Positions 47,703-57,557 of a stretch of DNA of 64,000 nucleotides are shown piece after piece (within the stretch, counting starts at the first letter, position 1; the number at the start of each line of letters is the position of its first letter). The notes below the pieces were generated by a model, which had not been told where the DNA came from, ran no database searches, and worked only from the letters and a program-made list of their open reading frames with translations. The stretch is from NCBI RefSeq assembly GCF_003205615.1, contig NZ_PYBV01000016.1:128713-192712 (forward strand), given 5' to 3'. The DNA comes from Micromonospora arborensis. Its GTDB lineage: Bacteria > Actinomycetota > Actinomycetes > Mycobacteriales > Micromonosporaceae. The position numbers were made by a program, and so were the translations under genes.

Positions 47703-48805
47703 CGGGCCACCGCCGCGATGACGAAGGAACGCAGCGCCTCGTCACCGTCGCGCCGCCCGTACGCCGCCGCGGCGGCGCCCATCGCGTACAACCGCTGCGG
47801 GTCCCGGATGAGCGGAATGACGGTGCGCTCCAACCAGTCCGGAGTGATCTCCGCGTCGTCGACGAGCAGCCCGCCCCCGGCCTCGACCACGGGCAGCGCG
47901 TTGCGCCTCTGCTCCTGGTTGCTGTGCGGGTACGGCACGTAGATCGTGGGCAGCCCGATCGCGGCCACCTCGGCGACCGTCATCGCCCCGCCCCGGGCCA
48001 GCATCAGGTCGGCGGCGGCGTAGCCCAGCTCCATCTCGGACAGGTACGGCAGCGTCACGTACGGCACCGGCAGGTCGGTGGGGATCGGCACCGGCTCGTT
48101 GCGGGCGCCCATCACGTGCAGCACCTGCACACCGTTGCGGGCCAACTCCTTGGCCGCCCCGGAGACCGCCAGGTTGATCGAGCGGGCGCCCGACGAACCG
48201 CCGGAGACGAAGAGCACCGGCAGGTCGGGGCGGAGCCCGAAGTGGGCGCGGGCGGCGTTGCGCAGCGCGTACCGGTCCAGTCCGGCGATGGTGCGGCGCA
48301 GCGGCACCCCGACGATGGTGGCGTCGCGCAGCGACTCGGCCTGGCTCGGCTGGTGCGGAAAACCGACGGCGATGTTCTTGGTGAACTTCATGCCCAGCCG
48401 GTTGGCCACGCCCGGCGGCACGTTCACCTCGTGGATCACCATGGGCAGCTCCCGGCGCCACGCGGCGAGGTAGGCCGGCACCGAGACGTACCCGCCGAAG
48501 CCGACGACCACATCGGCCTTCACCTCGTCGATCACCTTGCCCGCGGCGCGCGCCGCGGTCCACATCCGGCCGGGGGTACGGACCAGGTTCATGTTGACCG
48601 ACCGGGGCAGCTGGTACGCCGGGATCTGCCGCAGCTCGTAGCCGTGCGGCGGGATCAGGTCGTTCTCCATACCGCGTGGTGTGCCGAGGCAGGTGATCCG
48701 GACGCCCGGGTCGTGTCGGCGAAGGCAGTCAGCGAAGGCGAGCAACGGGTAGACGTGCCCCCCGGTGCCACCTCCCGCGAGCACCACCGAACGCAGCGGA
48801 CCCAT
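47699..48805 (-). CDS. murG: Lipid II synthase glycosyltransferase
   Basis: MurG transfers GlcNAc to lipid I to make lipid II at the inner membrane face. The 368-residue GT28 enzyme has the N-terminal GGGTGGHVYPLLA loop, the membrane-binding patch and the C-terminal UDP-GlcNAc site (LMLARGGAMTVAE, PYPHSNQEQRRNA). The ATG overlaps the ftsW stop by one base (TGATG). The longer open frame to 49792 is a shadow of ftsW. Confidence 0.97.
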   Translation of the reverse strand: MGPLRSVVLAGGGTGGHVYPLLAFADCLRRHDPGVRITCLGTPRGMENDLIPPHGYELRQIPAYQLPRSVNMNLVRTPGRMWTAARAAGKVIDEVKADVVVGFGGYVSVPAYLAAWRRELPMVIHEVNVPPGVANRLGMKFTKNIAVGFPHQPSQAESLRDATIVGVPLRRTIAGLDRYALRNAARAHFGLRPDLPVLFVSGGSSGARSINLAVSGAAKELARNGVQVLHVMGARNEPVPIPTDLPVPYVTLPYLSEMELGYAAADLMLARGGAMTVAEVAAIGLPTIYVPYPHSNQEQRRNALPVVEAGGGLLVDDAEITPDWLERTVIPLIRDPQRLYAMGAAAAAYGRRDGDEALRSFVIAAVAR

Positions 48806-50400
48806 CAGCGTCTCCTCTCGCTCGCCGTACCCCCGCGGCTCCGGTCCTGTCGGACCCCGCGCGGCGCGGCCTGGTCGTCGTGGCGCCGCTCGCGGGACCG
48901 GGGCACGGACCCTCGGCCGGCGGGCGGCGTCGCCGGTCGGCGGCGCCGGCCGGGAAGCGGCGGCAACGGGGCCCAGAGTAGTCGGACCCACCGGGCCGGC
49001 GGACGGGCATGCAGTGCTCTGGCCGCATCGGGTTCGGCACGGGCGAAGGATGCCAGCATCCCGATCCCGGCCAACGTCACCACCAGGGCACTTCCACCGT
49101 CGGAGATGAACGGCAGCGGCAGGCCGGTGATCGGCAGCAGCCCGACCACCCCACCGATGTTGATCACGGCCTGGCTGACCAGCCAGGTGGTCACGGCGGC
49201 GGCGGCGAGCCGACGGAACGGGTCGTCGACCCGCCGGGCGATCCGCAACCCGGTGTACGCGAGCACGGCGAACAGGCTGAGGATGACGACACACCCGATC
49301 ACGCCCAACTCCTCGGCGATGATCGCGAAGATGAAGTCGTTGTGCGCCTCGGGCAGCCAGTCCCATTTCAGGCTGCCCTTGCCCAGCCCGACACCGAACC
49401 AGCCGCCGTGCTCGATGGCCAGCCGACCCTGGTAGACCTGGTAGCACGGGTCCCCGCACTTGTCCGGCGGCGGCGCGTTGAGAAAGAGCGTCAGTCGCGC
49501 CAGGCGGTAGTTGTCCGCGCCCTTCTCGCCGGAACCGGCACCCAGCGAGGCCACCGCGATGAGCAGGCCGACGCCGAGCAGTCCGACCACCGTCAGGGCG
49601 CCGAAGACCCGCATCCGTACACCGGCGGCCCAGAGCAGGCCGACCACCAGGGCCAGCAGACAGAGCATGGTGCCCACGTCGTTGTAACCGACCAGGACGA
49701 AGAGCAGGCCCATCACCGGAAAGAGCGGGGTGGCCAGCTCCCGCCACCAGCCCAGCGCGGCGCCCTTGCGGGCGATCACGTGCGCGCCCCACAGCACCAG
49801 CGCGAACTTGGCCAGCTCGGAGGGCTGCACCTGGATGCCGCCGATGAACAGCCAGAGCAGTCGTGCCTCGATCGGGCCGATCCGGGCGGAATCCTGGTCG
49901 GTCAGCCGGGCGTAGGCGAGCAGCAGGTTGAGCACCAGCAGGAGCGCGATCGAGGTGAACAGCAGCGGCCGGCCCAGCGATCGGTAGGTGCTGGCGGGCA
50001 GCCGCTGACAGGCCCAGAACACCACGATGCCGATCACCGCGAAGATGGCCTGCTTGGTCACCGAGGCCGAGGCGTTGCCGTCCTCGGCGTAGTCCTTCAC
50101 GCTGGTGGCCGAGAAGACCATGGTCAGCCCGATCAGCAGCAGCAGGCCGGCGCAGGACAGCAGCAGGTAGTAGGAGGCCAGCGGCCGGTCCAGGAGGCCG
50201 CGCAGCGCGGCGAGCCCGCTGGCCGCGTCCATCCCGCGCAGCGGCACGGTGGGCGCCGGTTCGGCCTCCCGCGGTGCCGCGCCGGGCTCCGGGCCGCGCA
50301 CGTCGTCCGGTGGCGCGCTGGCCTCCGCGGTACGCGCCGCGCCCGGTGACCGTCGCGGTCGACCGGCTGTCCTGTCGTCGGTGCCTGGATCCTCCCCCAC
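48805..50400 (-). CDS. ftsW: Septal SEDS glycosyltransferase FtsW
   Basis: FtsW polymerises lipid II at the septum with its partner FtsI. The protein has about ten spans and the SEDS catalytic Asp region and loops (QPSELAKFALVLW, EELGVIG, GLPLPFISDGGSALV). The GTG at 50400 (531 residues) is a compromise; GTG at 50439 and ATG at 50232 are alternatives and none has a strong ribosome-binding site. A long Arg/Ala-rich cytoplasmic C-terminus (about 60 residues) follows. mraY, not murD, lies immediately upstream. Confidence 0.92.
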   Translation of the reverse strand: MGEDPGTDDRTAGRPRRSPGAARTAEASAPPDDVRGPEPGAAPREAEPAPTVPLRGMDAASGLAALRGLLDRPLASYYLLLSCAGLLLLIGLTMVFSATSVKDYAEDGNASASVTKQAIFAVIGIVVFWACQRLPASTYRSLGRPLLFTSIALLLVLNLLLAYARLTDQDSARIGPIEARLLWLFIGGIQVQPSELAKFALVLWGAHVIARKGAALGWWRELATPLFPVMGLLFVLVGYNDVGTMLCLLALVVGLLWAAGVRMRVFGALTVVGLLGVGLLIAVASLGAGSGEKGADNYRLARLTLFLNAPPPDKCGDPCYQVYQGRLAIEHGGWFGVGLGKGSLKWDWLPEAHNDFIFAIIAEELGVIGCVVILSLFAVLAYTGLRIARRVDDPFRRLAAAAVTTWLVSQAVINIGGVVGLLPITGLPLPFISDGGSALVVTLAGIGMLASFARAEPDAARALHARPPARWVRLLWAPLPPLPGRRRRPATPPAGRGSVPRSRERRHDDQAAPRGVRQDRSRGGTASERRR

Positions 50401-50465
50401 CCCGACATCATCACCGCTAGCCGCGCCCGGCGCGCCCACAACGCCACCCCGGGCGTGTCGAGCCT

Positions 50466-50557
50466 CCACCCTCCCGCGATCTTGCACTGACTGCCCGGAC
50501 AGAAGCCGCGCCGCAGAACATTCCGGCAGCCGAAAGTGCAAGATCGCGGGAGAGTGG
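50466..50557. repeat. Large inverted repeat between mraY and ftsW
   Basis: CTCCCGCGATCTTGCACT (50471-50488) and AGTGCAAGATCGCGGGAG (50535-50552) are perfect inverted arms, extended outward by CCAC/GTGG after one mismatch, around a 46-base loop. It begins three bases after the mraY stop and resembles the CCCGCGATCTTGCAC family of intergenic palindromes that I associate with Micromonospora genomes. It replaces the usual position of murD. Confidence 0.85.
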
Positions 50558-50560
50558 GGG

Positions 50561-51685
50561 TCAGGTCATGTTGGCGAGGAACTCGCTGTAGAACAGGCCC
50601 AGCGCGATGGCCACGCCGATGCCGGCGATGATCCAGAAGCGCACCACGATGTTGACCTCGCTCCAGCCGGCCAACTCGAAGTGGTGCTGCAGGGGCGACA
50701 TTCGGAACACCCGTTTACCGGTGGTCTTGAAGGAGATGATCTGGATCACCACGGACATCGTGATGATCACGAAGAGCCCACCGATGATCGGCAGCAGCAG
50801 GATGGTGCGGGTGGACATCGCCATGCCGGCGATCAGGCCGCCCAGCCCCAGCGCCCCGGTGTCGCCCATGAAGATCCGCGCCGGGGACGTGTTCCACCAG
50901 AGGAAGCCCACACAGGCCCCGGCCGCCGCACCGGCTATCAGCGCGATCTCCAACGGATCCCGGACGGAATAGCAGTACGGCTGCGTGTAGCTCGGGTCGG
51001 CGCACCAGTGCCGGTACTGCCAGAACGCGATCAGCGCGTACGCGGCGAGCACCATCACCGAGGCGCCGGTGGCCAGACCGTCCAGGCCGTCGGTGAGGTT
51101 GACCCCGTTCGTCGCAGCCATCACCACGAAGATGAAGATGATCACCGCGCCGACCTTGCTGACCTCCAGGGCGTCGATGTCCCGGATGAAGCTCAGCGTG
51201 GTGCTGCCCACCGTCTCGGTGTTGGTCGCCCTGCCCGTCGCGTCGGTCATCGTGCTCGGGAAGTACAGGGCGACCACGCCGAAGACCGCGCCGACCAGGA
51301 TCTGACCGAGCAGCTTGCCGCGCTTGTTCAGACCGGCGCTGTTGCGCTTGCGCACCTTGAGGAAGTCGTCGAGGAAGCCGACCGCGCCGGAGAAGACCAT
51401 CAGTCCCAGCAGCACCAGCGCGGTGATGGTCGGCTCGACCTGGGCGATCTGCAGGTCCGGAAGGGTGGTCAGCGCGAGGTGTCCGGCCACGTACGCGATC
51501 ACCGTGGCCAGGATGAAGACCACGCCGCCCATCGTCGGCGTGCCCTTCTTGCCCTGGTGCATGGCCGGGCCGTCGGTCCGGATCGGCTGACCGGCCTTGA
51601 GCCGGGTGAACACCTTGATCGCGATCGGGGTGCAGAACAGCGACACGATGAAGGCCACCCCGACGGCGACGATGACCGCCCTCAT
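50561..51685 (-). CDS. mraY: Phospho-MurNAc-pentapeptide translocase
   Basis: MraY makes lipid I by transferring phospho-MurNAc-pentapeptide to undecaprenyl phosphate. The 374-residue protein has about ten spans and the active-site aspartates in FLDDFLK and TDGLDGLA. The HHFE motif ([12 protein letters not shown]) is near the C-terminus. The ATG overlaps murF by 4 bases. It is followed by a palindrome, not by murD. Confidence 0.97.
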   Translation of the reverse strand: MRAVIVAVGVAFIVSLFCTPIAIKVFTRLKAGQPIRTDGPAMHQGKKGTPTMGGVVFILATVIAYVAGHLALTTLPDLQIAQVEPTITALVLLGLMVFSGAVGFLDDFLKVRKRNSAGLNKRGKLLGQILVGAVFGVVALYFPSTMTDATGRATNTETVGSTTLSFIRDIDALEVSKVGAVIIFIFVVMAATNGVNLTDGLDGLATGASVMVLAAYALIAFWQYRHWCADPSYTQPYCYSVRDPLEIALIAGAAAGACVGFLWWNTSPARIFMGDTGALGLGGLIAGMAMSTRTILLLPIIGGLFVIITMSVVIQIISFKTTGKRVFRMSPLQHHFELAGWSEVNIVVRFWIIAGIGVAIALGLFYSEFLANMT

Positions 51686-53079
51686 CGGGTGGACTCCCCG
51701 TCGGCGTCGACGCGCAGGGCGTCGGCCACCTCCCAGGTCCGATACCGGGAGCCCTTGACCAGGACGACGTCACCCGGTCGTAGTTCGCTCCGCAGCACCT
51801 CGACGGCCGCCGCCTGATCGGTGAGCAGCACCGACTCTCCTCCCCAGTTCGCTACCGCTGTCGCGCCTTCGTGGATCGGCGCGGCCGGCTCACCCACCAC
51901 GAGCAGCCGGTCGACGCCCAGCTCGGCCGCGAGTTGGCCGACTTCGGCGTGGCCGTCGTACTCGAACGGGCCCAGCTCGGCCATGTATCCGAGCACCGCG
52001 ACGGTACGCCGTCCCTGACCGATGCTCGCCAGCGCCCGCACCGCTACCGCCATCGAGGCCGGATTGGCGTTGTACGAGTCGTCGATGACGGTCACCCCGT
52101 CCGGACGGTCGAAGACGTCCATCCGACGGATCGACACCAGCCCCAGCTCGCCGAGGGCCGTGGCCAACTCGGCCAGCGGCATCCCCAGCTCCCGGGCCAC
52201 CGCCGCCGCGGCGAGCGTGTTCCCGACCTGGTGCCGGCCGGTCAGCGCGAGCCGCACCGACGCGCGCCCCTCCGGGGTGACCAGGGTGTACGACGGGTGC
52301 CCCCGCTCGTCCAGCGTGACGTCCTCGGCCCGCACGTCGGCGTCCGGGGCCTCGCCGTACCGGACCACCCGGGCCTCGGTGCGGCTCGCCATCGCGTCCA
52401 CCCGTGGGTCGTCGGCGTTCAGCACCGCCAGCCCGTCCGACGGCAGGGCCTCGACCAGCTCGCCCTTGGCCAGGGCGATGTTGTCCTGCGAGCCGAACTC
52501 GCCGATGTGGGACGTGCCGACGTTGAGCACCACGGAGATCCGGGGCGGCACCAGCTCGCAGAGGTACCGGACGTGCCCGATCCCACGCGAGCCCTTCTCC
52601 ATCACCAGGTAACGGGTGTCCGGCCCGGCCTGCAGAGCGGTGTACGGGTGCCCCAACTCGTTGTTGAACGAGCCGGGCGGCGCCACCGTCGCCCCGAGCC
52701 GGGTGGTGAGCTGCCCGATCAGGTCCTTCGTGGTGGTCTTGCCGGACGAGCCGGTGATGCCGATCACGGTCAGCCCGGGCAGCCGGTCCACCGCCGCGCG
52801 GGCCAGCCGACCCATCGCGGTCAGGGCGTCGTCGACGAGCACCATCGGCACCCCGGGCACCTCGCGGGTGCCGAGCACCGCCACCGCCCCGGCCTGGATC
52901 GCCGTCGCCGCGTAGTCGTGCCCGTCGACCTTCTCCCCCGGGAAGGCCACGAAGAGCGAACCCGGCCCCACCTTGCGCGAGTCGAACTCCACCGAGCCGG
53001 TGACGGTGGCGGCCGGGTCGGCGCCCACCAACCGCCCGTCGACCGCCGTGGCCACCTCGGCCAGGCTCAGCGCGATCAC
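51682..53079 (-). CDS. murF: UDP-MurNAc-tripeptide--D-Ala-D-Ala ligase
   Basis: MurF adds D-Ala-D-Ala to complete the pentapeptide. The 465-residue protein has the substrate-binding N-domain ([21 protein letters not shown]), the ATP loop [24 protein letters not shown] and the [17 protein letters not shown] segment. It overlaps mraY and murE by 4 bases each, so murE-murF-mraY are coupled. Confidence 0.97.
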   Translation of the reverse strand: MIALSLAEVATAVDGRLVGADPAATVTGSVEFDSRKVGPGSLFVAFPGEKVDGHDYAATAIQAGAVAVLGTREVPGVPMVLVDDALTAMGRLARAAVDRLPGLTVIGITGSSGKTTTKDLIGQLTTRLGATVAPPGSFNNELGHPYTALQAGPDTRYLVMEKGSRGIGHVRYLCELVPPRISVVLNVGTSHIGEFGSQDNIALAKGELVEALPSDGLAVLNADDPRVDAMASRTEARVVRYGEAPDADVRAEDVTLDERGHPSYTLVTPEGRASVRLALTGRHQVGNTLAAAAVARELGMPLAELATALGELGLVSIRRMDVFDRPDGVTVIDDSYNANPASMAVAVRALASIGQGRRTVAVLGYMAELGPFEYDGHAEVGQLAAELGVDRLLVVGEPAAPIHEGATAVANWGGESVLLTDQAAAVEVLRSELRPGDVVLVKGSRYRTWEVADALRVDADGESTR

Positions 53080-54599
53080 CGCTGACCCGCCGGGTCGGAG
53101 AAGCGGGCCCGCAGCGCGTCGGCCAGCTCGACGTTGTCGTCGAACGGAAACACCTCGCCCGCCACCTCCTGGCCCCGCTCGTGCCCCTTGCCGAGCAGCG
53201 CGATCACGTCGCCCGGCTCGGCCAGCCGCACCGCCTCGTCGATCGCGGCACGCCGGCCCGCCACCTCGATGATCCGGGCTGCCGTCGCGGCCCCGTACGC
53301 CCCGGCGAGCACCTCGGCGCGGATCTCCGCCGGGTCCTCGGTACGCGGGTTGTCGTCGGTCACCAGCACCACGTCGGCTCCCTCCGCAGCGGCCGCGCCC
53401 ATCACCGGGCGCTTACCCCGGTCCCGGTCTCCGCCGGCACCGATCACACAGATCAACCGGCCGACGCTCAGCTCGCGCAGCGCGGCCAGCGCGGCCACGA
53501 TCGCGTCCGACTTGTGCGCGTAGTCGACGACTCCGCGCACCGGCCCGACCGAGTCGACAAGTTCCAGCCGGCCGGGGACGCCACCGCAGGCGGCCACGCC
53601 GTCGGCCGCGATCGCCGGGTCGACCCCGGCGCCGACCAGCGCGGCGATGGCCAGCAGCGCGTTGGCCACGTTGTGCCGGCCGGGCAGCGCCACCCCGGCG
53701 GACAGCACCACACCGTTCGGGCCGTGCGCGGTGAACCGCTGGGCGTACCCCTCGCCACCCACGCCGTCGGCCCACCAGGTCGCGCCCTGGTCGCCGGCGG
53801 CCGAGTAGGTGACCGTCGCCGGCTTGTGCAGCGGCTTCAACGCCGGGTCGTCGTCGTTGAGCACCTCGACCGCGCAGCGCCCGTCGAAGAGCTGGGCCTT
53901 CGCGGCGAAATAGTCGTCGCGGTCGGCGTGGAAGTCCAGGTGGTCGGAGCCGAAGTTGGTGTAACCCCCGACGGCGAACCGCACACCGCCCACCCGGCCC
54001 ATCGCCAGGGCGTGGCTGGAGACCTCCATGACCACGGCGGTGACGCCACGCTCGCGGGCGGTGGCCAACATGGCGTGCAGGTCGGTCGCCTCGGGGGTGG
54101 TACGCACGCTGTCGATCACCAGATCACCGAGCCGTGTCTCCACCGTGCCGATCAGGCCGGTGGTGTGCCCGGCGGCCCGCAACCCGGACTCGACCAGGTA
54201 CGCCGTGGAGGTCTTGCCGGCGGTGCCGGTCACCCCGATCACGGTGAGACCTTCGGTCGGGTCGCCGTAGACGGCCGAGGCCAGCTCGCCGAGCACGGCA
54301 CGCGGGTCGGGCACCACCAGGACGGGCAGGCCGCTCCCCGCTGCGAGCTGCGCGCCCGCCGGGTCGGTCAGCAGGGCCACGGCGCCCGCCTCGGCGGCGT
54401 CGGCGGCGAACTCCGCGCCGTGCCGACGGGCACCGGGCAGCGCCGCGTAGAGGTCGCCGGGGTGGACCTCCCGGCTGGCGTGGGTGGCCCCGGTGACGAC
54501 CACCGTGGCGGCGTCCGCCGGGAGGTCGACGGCGAGTCGGACGGCGAGATCACCGAGCCGGACTCCGGTCACGGTACGTGGACGTGGATTGCCGGGCAC
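53076..54599 (-). CDS. murE: UDP-MurNAc-L-Ala-D-Glu--meso-DAP ligase
   Basis: MurE adds the third residue of the stem peptide. The 507-residue ligase has the ATP loop GVTGTAGKTSTAYL and the DNPR motif (VTDDNPRTEDP), which marks meso-diaminopimelate specificity. This is consistent with a DAP-type actinobacterial wall. The GTG at 54599 has no clear ribosome-binding site; a GTG nine codons downstream is possible. It overlaps murF by 4 bases and follows ftsI after 91 bases. Confidence 0.96.
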   Translation of the reverse strand: MPGNPRPRTVTGVRLGDLAVRLAVDLPADAATVVVTGATHASREVHPGDLYAALPGARRHGAEFAADAAEAGAVALLTDPAGAQLAAGSGLPVLVVPDPRAVLGELASAVYGDPTEGLTVIGVTGTAGKTSTAYLVESGLRAAGHTTGLIGTVETRLGDLVIDSVRTTPEATDLHAMLATARERGVTAVVMEVSSHALAMGRVGGVRFAVGGYTNFGSDHLDFHADRDDYFAAKAQLFDGRCAVEVLNDDDPALKPLHKPATVTYSAAGDQGATWWADGVGGEGYAQRFTAHGPNGVVLSAGVALPGRHNVANALLAIAALVGAGVDPAIAADGVAACGGVPGRLELVDSVGPVRGVVDYAHKSDAIVAALAALRELSVGRLICVIGAGGDRDRGKRPVMGAAAAEGADVVLVTDDNPRTEDPAEIRAEVLAGAYGAATAARIIEVAGRRAAIDEAVRLAEPGDVIALLGKGHERGQEVAGEVFPFDDNVELADALRARFSDPAGQR

Positions 54600-54690
54600 G
54601 GCGTCAGACCCTACCCGGTCGTCCGGTTCCGGCCGTACAGCCGCCCCGGTAGTTCGTCGGCACTCACCGATGATGTCCCGCCGTCGCTGC

Positions 54691-56889
54691 TCAGCGCGGA
54701 TAGACCACGAACTTGGGTGCGGAACCGCCGGTGGACGGCGGCACGCGATAGTGACGCAGAGTGAACTGCATCATGTCGCGGAACGCCGTGTTGGCGACCA
54801 CCGCGCCCCCACCGCCGGGCGCGTACGCGAAGACCGCGATCACGTACCGGGGGTTCTCGGCGGGAGCCATGCCGATGAAGGAGGACACCTTGTCGGTGTC
54901 TATCTTGCCGTTGACCACCCGCGAGCCGGTGCCGGTCTTGCCGGCGACCCGGTAGCCCGGGACCGCGGCGGTCACGCCGGTCGCGTGGTCGACCGTGGTG
55001 ACCGCCTCCAGCATGGTGCGCAGGGCTGCCGCGTTCTGCGGGCTGAGCACCGACCGGGTGATCGGAGCCGGCGCGGGCGTGCGTTTGCCGTCCGGGCCGA
55101 TCACCTCCTTGATGAGGTGCGGCTGCACGTACGTGCCGTTGTTGGCGATGGTGGCGTACGCGGCGGCCATCTGCAGCGGCGTGGCGTCGACGCTGTGCCC
55201 GATCGGCACCGACCCGTGCGACGATTCGCTCCACTCGTCGGCCGGCAGCAGTCGCCCGCTGGCCTCCCCCGGCATCCCCTCGCCGGTCGGCTTGCCCAGC
55301 CCGAACCGCTTCTGGTAGTCGATCAACCGGTCCTTGCCGAGCTTCTCGGCGATCGTGATGGTGCCGACGTTCGACGAGTAGGCGAGCATCCCGGGGATGC
55401 TCATCCGTTTGCCGTTGGCCTGATGCGTGTCGGAGAACCAGGTGTCACCCATCTTGATGCTGTTGGCGATGGGCAGCGTGGTGTCCGGGGTGATCACCCC
55501 CTCCTGCAGGGCCGCGCCGTAGGTGATCGCCTTGTGCACCGAGCCGGGGTCGACGACGAAGCTGGTCGCCGCGTCCTCCCGGGCGACCGGGGTGCTGTCC
55601 GTCGGCTTCGCCGCGCTGTAGGTGGGATTGCTGGCCTGGGCCAGGACCGCGCCGGAGGGGATCTCCATGATCACGGCCGCGCCGGTGCCGCCGCGCAGCT
55701 TGGCCATGCCCTCGCTGAGGATCTGCTGCGTCCGGAACTGCAGGTCACGATCGATGGTGAGGCACAGCGAGCTGCCCGGTTTGGCGGGCGTGGTCCGGCT
55801 GTAGCCACCCGGAATCGCCGCGTCGAGGTCACGACGGCCGGCCTCGTACACCCGCTTGCCGTCCTGTCCGGCGAGCACGTCGTCGTAGCGGGCCTCCAGC
55901 CCTTCCAGCCCGACCATGTCCTGGCTGGTGAAGCCGATCAGGTTGGCCGCCAGGTCACCGCCGGGCACGTCGCGGCGTTCGTCGCGGTGCACCCCGATCC
56001 CGGGCAGCTCCAGCGCCTGCACCTGCTTGGCGGCCGAGATCTCCACCCCCCGGGCCAGGTACACGAATCGGGACTCCTTGCCGTCCTCCAGCTTGCGGGG
56101 CTTGAGCAGCTCGGCGAGCTTCGACGCCGGGATGGCGAGCAGCGGTGAGAGCGCCTTGGCGGTGCTGGCCTGGTCCTCGACCTCGGTGGGGTCGGCGAAC
56201 ACGTAGCGCGCCTCGACGCTGCGGACCAACGGGGCGCCGGTGCTGTCGTAGATCGCCCCCCGTGGCGCGGGCAGCTCGACCGTGCGGGTGCGGGCGGCGG
56301 TGCCGCCGCCGGCGTACGCCGGGGTGTCGACCGCCTGGAGGAAGATCAGCCGGATTCCGATGGTGGCGAACAGTGTCAGGGCGAGCGCGGTGCCCAGCCG
56401 CAGCCGCAGCCGCGAGTCGGCCAGCTTCGGCGGGCGCGGCGGCTTGCGGGACGGCCGGCGGGCCGCCGGGCGGTCGGCACGCCGCGGCGTGGTCCGGCGG
56501 CGCGGCGGCGGCTCCTCGTGACCCGGGCCACGGGGGGTACGCGGCGCGACGGTGCGCACCACGCCGCCCCGTCCGGCGGCCGGGGCGTCGCGCCGGCCGG
56601 ACCGGGCGGCGGCCCGACCGCCGTCGAGCACCTGCAACGCCGGCCGGAACGGATCGCCGGACCGGGTGCTGCGCGGCGTACGTCGCTGCTCGGCGCCCAC
56701 GCTGCGGGGCGGGGTGCCACGCTCCTCACGGACGGTCCGGCCCCTCGGCGTGTACGCCCGAGCGCCGGAGATGCCCCCGATGCCCGGCTCGCCGGTGCGC
56801 GGCTCGCCATCGGTGGGGCCTACCTCACGCGAAGAACCGCGCCGGGCCCCTTTCGGGTCCCGGCGCGGCTCGTCCGACCTTGGTGCCAC
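54691..56889 (-). CDS. ftsI: Penicillin-binding protein FtsI (PBP2/PBP3 class B)
   Basis: The septal transpeptidase that crosslinks wall with FtsW. The 732-residue protein has an unusually long Arg/Pro-rich cytoplasmic tail (about residues 1-160), one span (about 163-187), a pedestal domain and the transpeptidase domain. The active-site motifs are SVHK (450-453), SSN (505-507) and KTG (651-653). The GTG start follows ftsL by three bases. Confidence 0.96.
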   Translation of the reverse strand: MAPRSDEPRRDPKGARRGSSREVGPTDGEPRTGEPGIGGISGARAYTPRGRTVREERGTPPRSVGAEQRRTPRSTRSGDPFRPALQVLDGGRAAARSGRRDAPAAGRGGVVRTVAPRTPRGPGHEEPPPRRRTTPRRADRPAARRPSRKPPRPPKLADSRLRLRLGTALALTLFATIGIRLIFLQAVDTPAYAGGGTAARTRTVELPAPRGAIYDSTGAPLVRSVEARYVFADPTEVEDQASTAKALSPLLAIPASKLAELLKPRKLEDGKESRFVYLARGVEISAAKQVQALELPGIGVHRDERRDVPGGDLAANLIGFTSQDMVGLEGLEARYDDVLAGQDGKRVYEAGRRDLDAAIPGGYSRTTPAKPGSSLCLTIDRDLQFRTQQILSEGMAKLRGGTGAAVIMEIPSGAVLAQASNPTYSAAKPTDSTPVAREDAATSFVVDPGSVHKAITYGAALQEGVITPDTTLPIANSIKMGDTWFSDTHQANGKRMSIPGMLAYSSNVGTITIAEKLGKDRLIDYQKRFGLGKPTGEGMPGEASGRLLPADEWSESSHGSVPIGHSVDATPLQMAAAYATIANNGTYVQPHLIKEVIGPDGKRTPAPAPITRSVLSPQNAAALRTMLEAVTTVDHATGVTAAVPGYRVAGKTGTGSRVVNGKIDTDKVSSFIGMAPAENPRYVIAVFAYAPGGGGAVVANTAFRDMMQFTLRHYRVPPSTGGSAPKFVVYPR

Positions 56890-56892
56890 CGG

Positions 56893-57498
56893 TCAGCCTC
56901 CCGCACCTTGGCTGGTCACCGACGGCTGGCCGCTCGCCGGCTGCGGCACCCCGATGGTCTTGCCGTCCGGCAGCCGGACGTAGCCCGGCTCGCCGGCGTC
57001 CACCAGACCCAGCCGCCGCGCCTCGGCGGTCAGGTTGCCCGGCGCCTCGTACTCGGCGATCTGCTTGTCCAACTGCTGCTTCTCCAGGTCCAGCCGGGCC
57101 TGCTGCTGCTGCAGCCGCTCCTGCCGGAACGCGTTCTCATTGATCTTGGTGTTGATCGCCAGGATGCCCAGCACCCCACCGACCACCAGCACCACGATCA
57201 GCGCCGCGAACGGCGCGCGCGGCACCGACACCGGCGGCGGCGGCGCCACCCGCAACCGCGGCGGGCGGGCGTTGGCGGTGCTGCCGGTCTTCTCGACCGG
57301 CCGCAGCGCGGCGGTGCCCTGGGTCGGGAACTCGCGCGCCCCCCGGGCGCGAGTCTCCCCCTGCCGGTTCACTCGATCGATGCGTGGCGTACCGTTTCCG
57401 AGGCGCGGAGCCCGCTCCGCCGCGGTCCGGCCCCCCGACCGCGGTGCGCGCTGCCCGCCGCCGGTGACGTCCCGGCGGTCGCGCTTGTCAATGTTCAA
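56893..57498 (-). CDS. ftsL: FtsL-like division protein
   Basis: A 201-residue single-pass protein with a basic cytoplasmic tail (about 1-92), one span (about 95-113) and an external coiled coil (NAFRQERLQQQQARLDLEKQ, 121-150), the hallmarks of FtsL/DivIC proteins that scaffold FtsQ and FtsB. The TTG start at 57498 has GGGAGGG four bases upstream. Its position between rsmH and ftsI supports the call; sequence identity in this family is always low. Confidence 0.88.
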   Translation of the reverse strand: MNIDKRDRRDVTGGGQRAPRSGGRTAAERAPRLGNGTPRIDRVNRQGETRARGAREFPTQGTAALRPVEKTGSTANARPPRLRVAPPPPVSVPRAPFAALIVVLVVGGVLGILAINTKINENAFRQERLQQQQARLDLEKQQLDKQIAEYEAPGNLTAEARRLGLVDAGEPGYVRLPDGKTIGVPQPASGQPSVTSQGAGG

Positions 57499-57557
57499 TG
57501 TCCCTCCCCCTCAACATCCGTCCCTCTGCCGTCCCGGTGCCCCTGACCCCCCACGGA

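Noticed and set aside
47699..49792. 697-codon frame starting inside ftsW and ending as murG
   Set aside because: The first half is a frame-shifted reading of ftsW. MurG homology begins at 48805 with a stop-start overlap.
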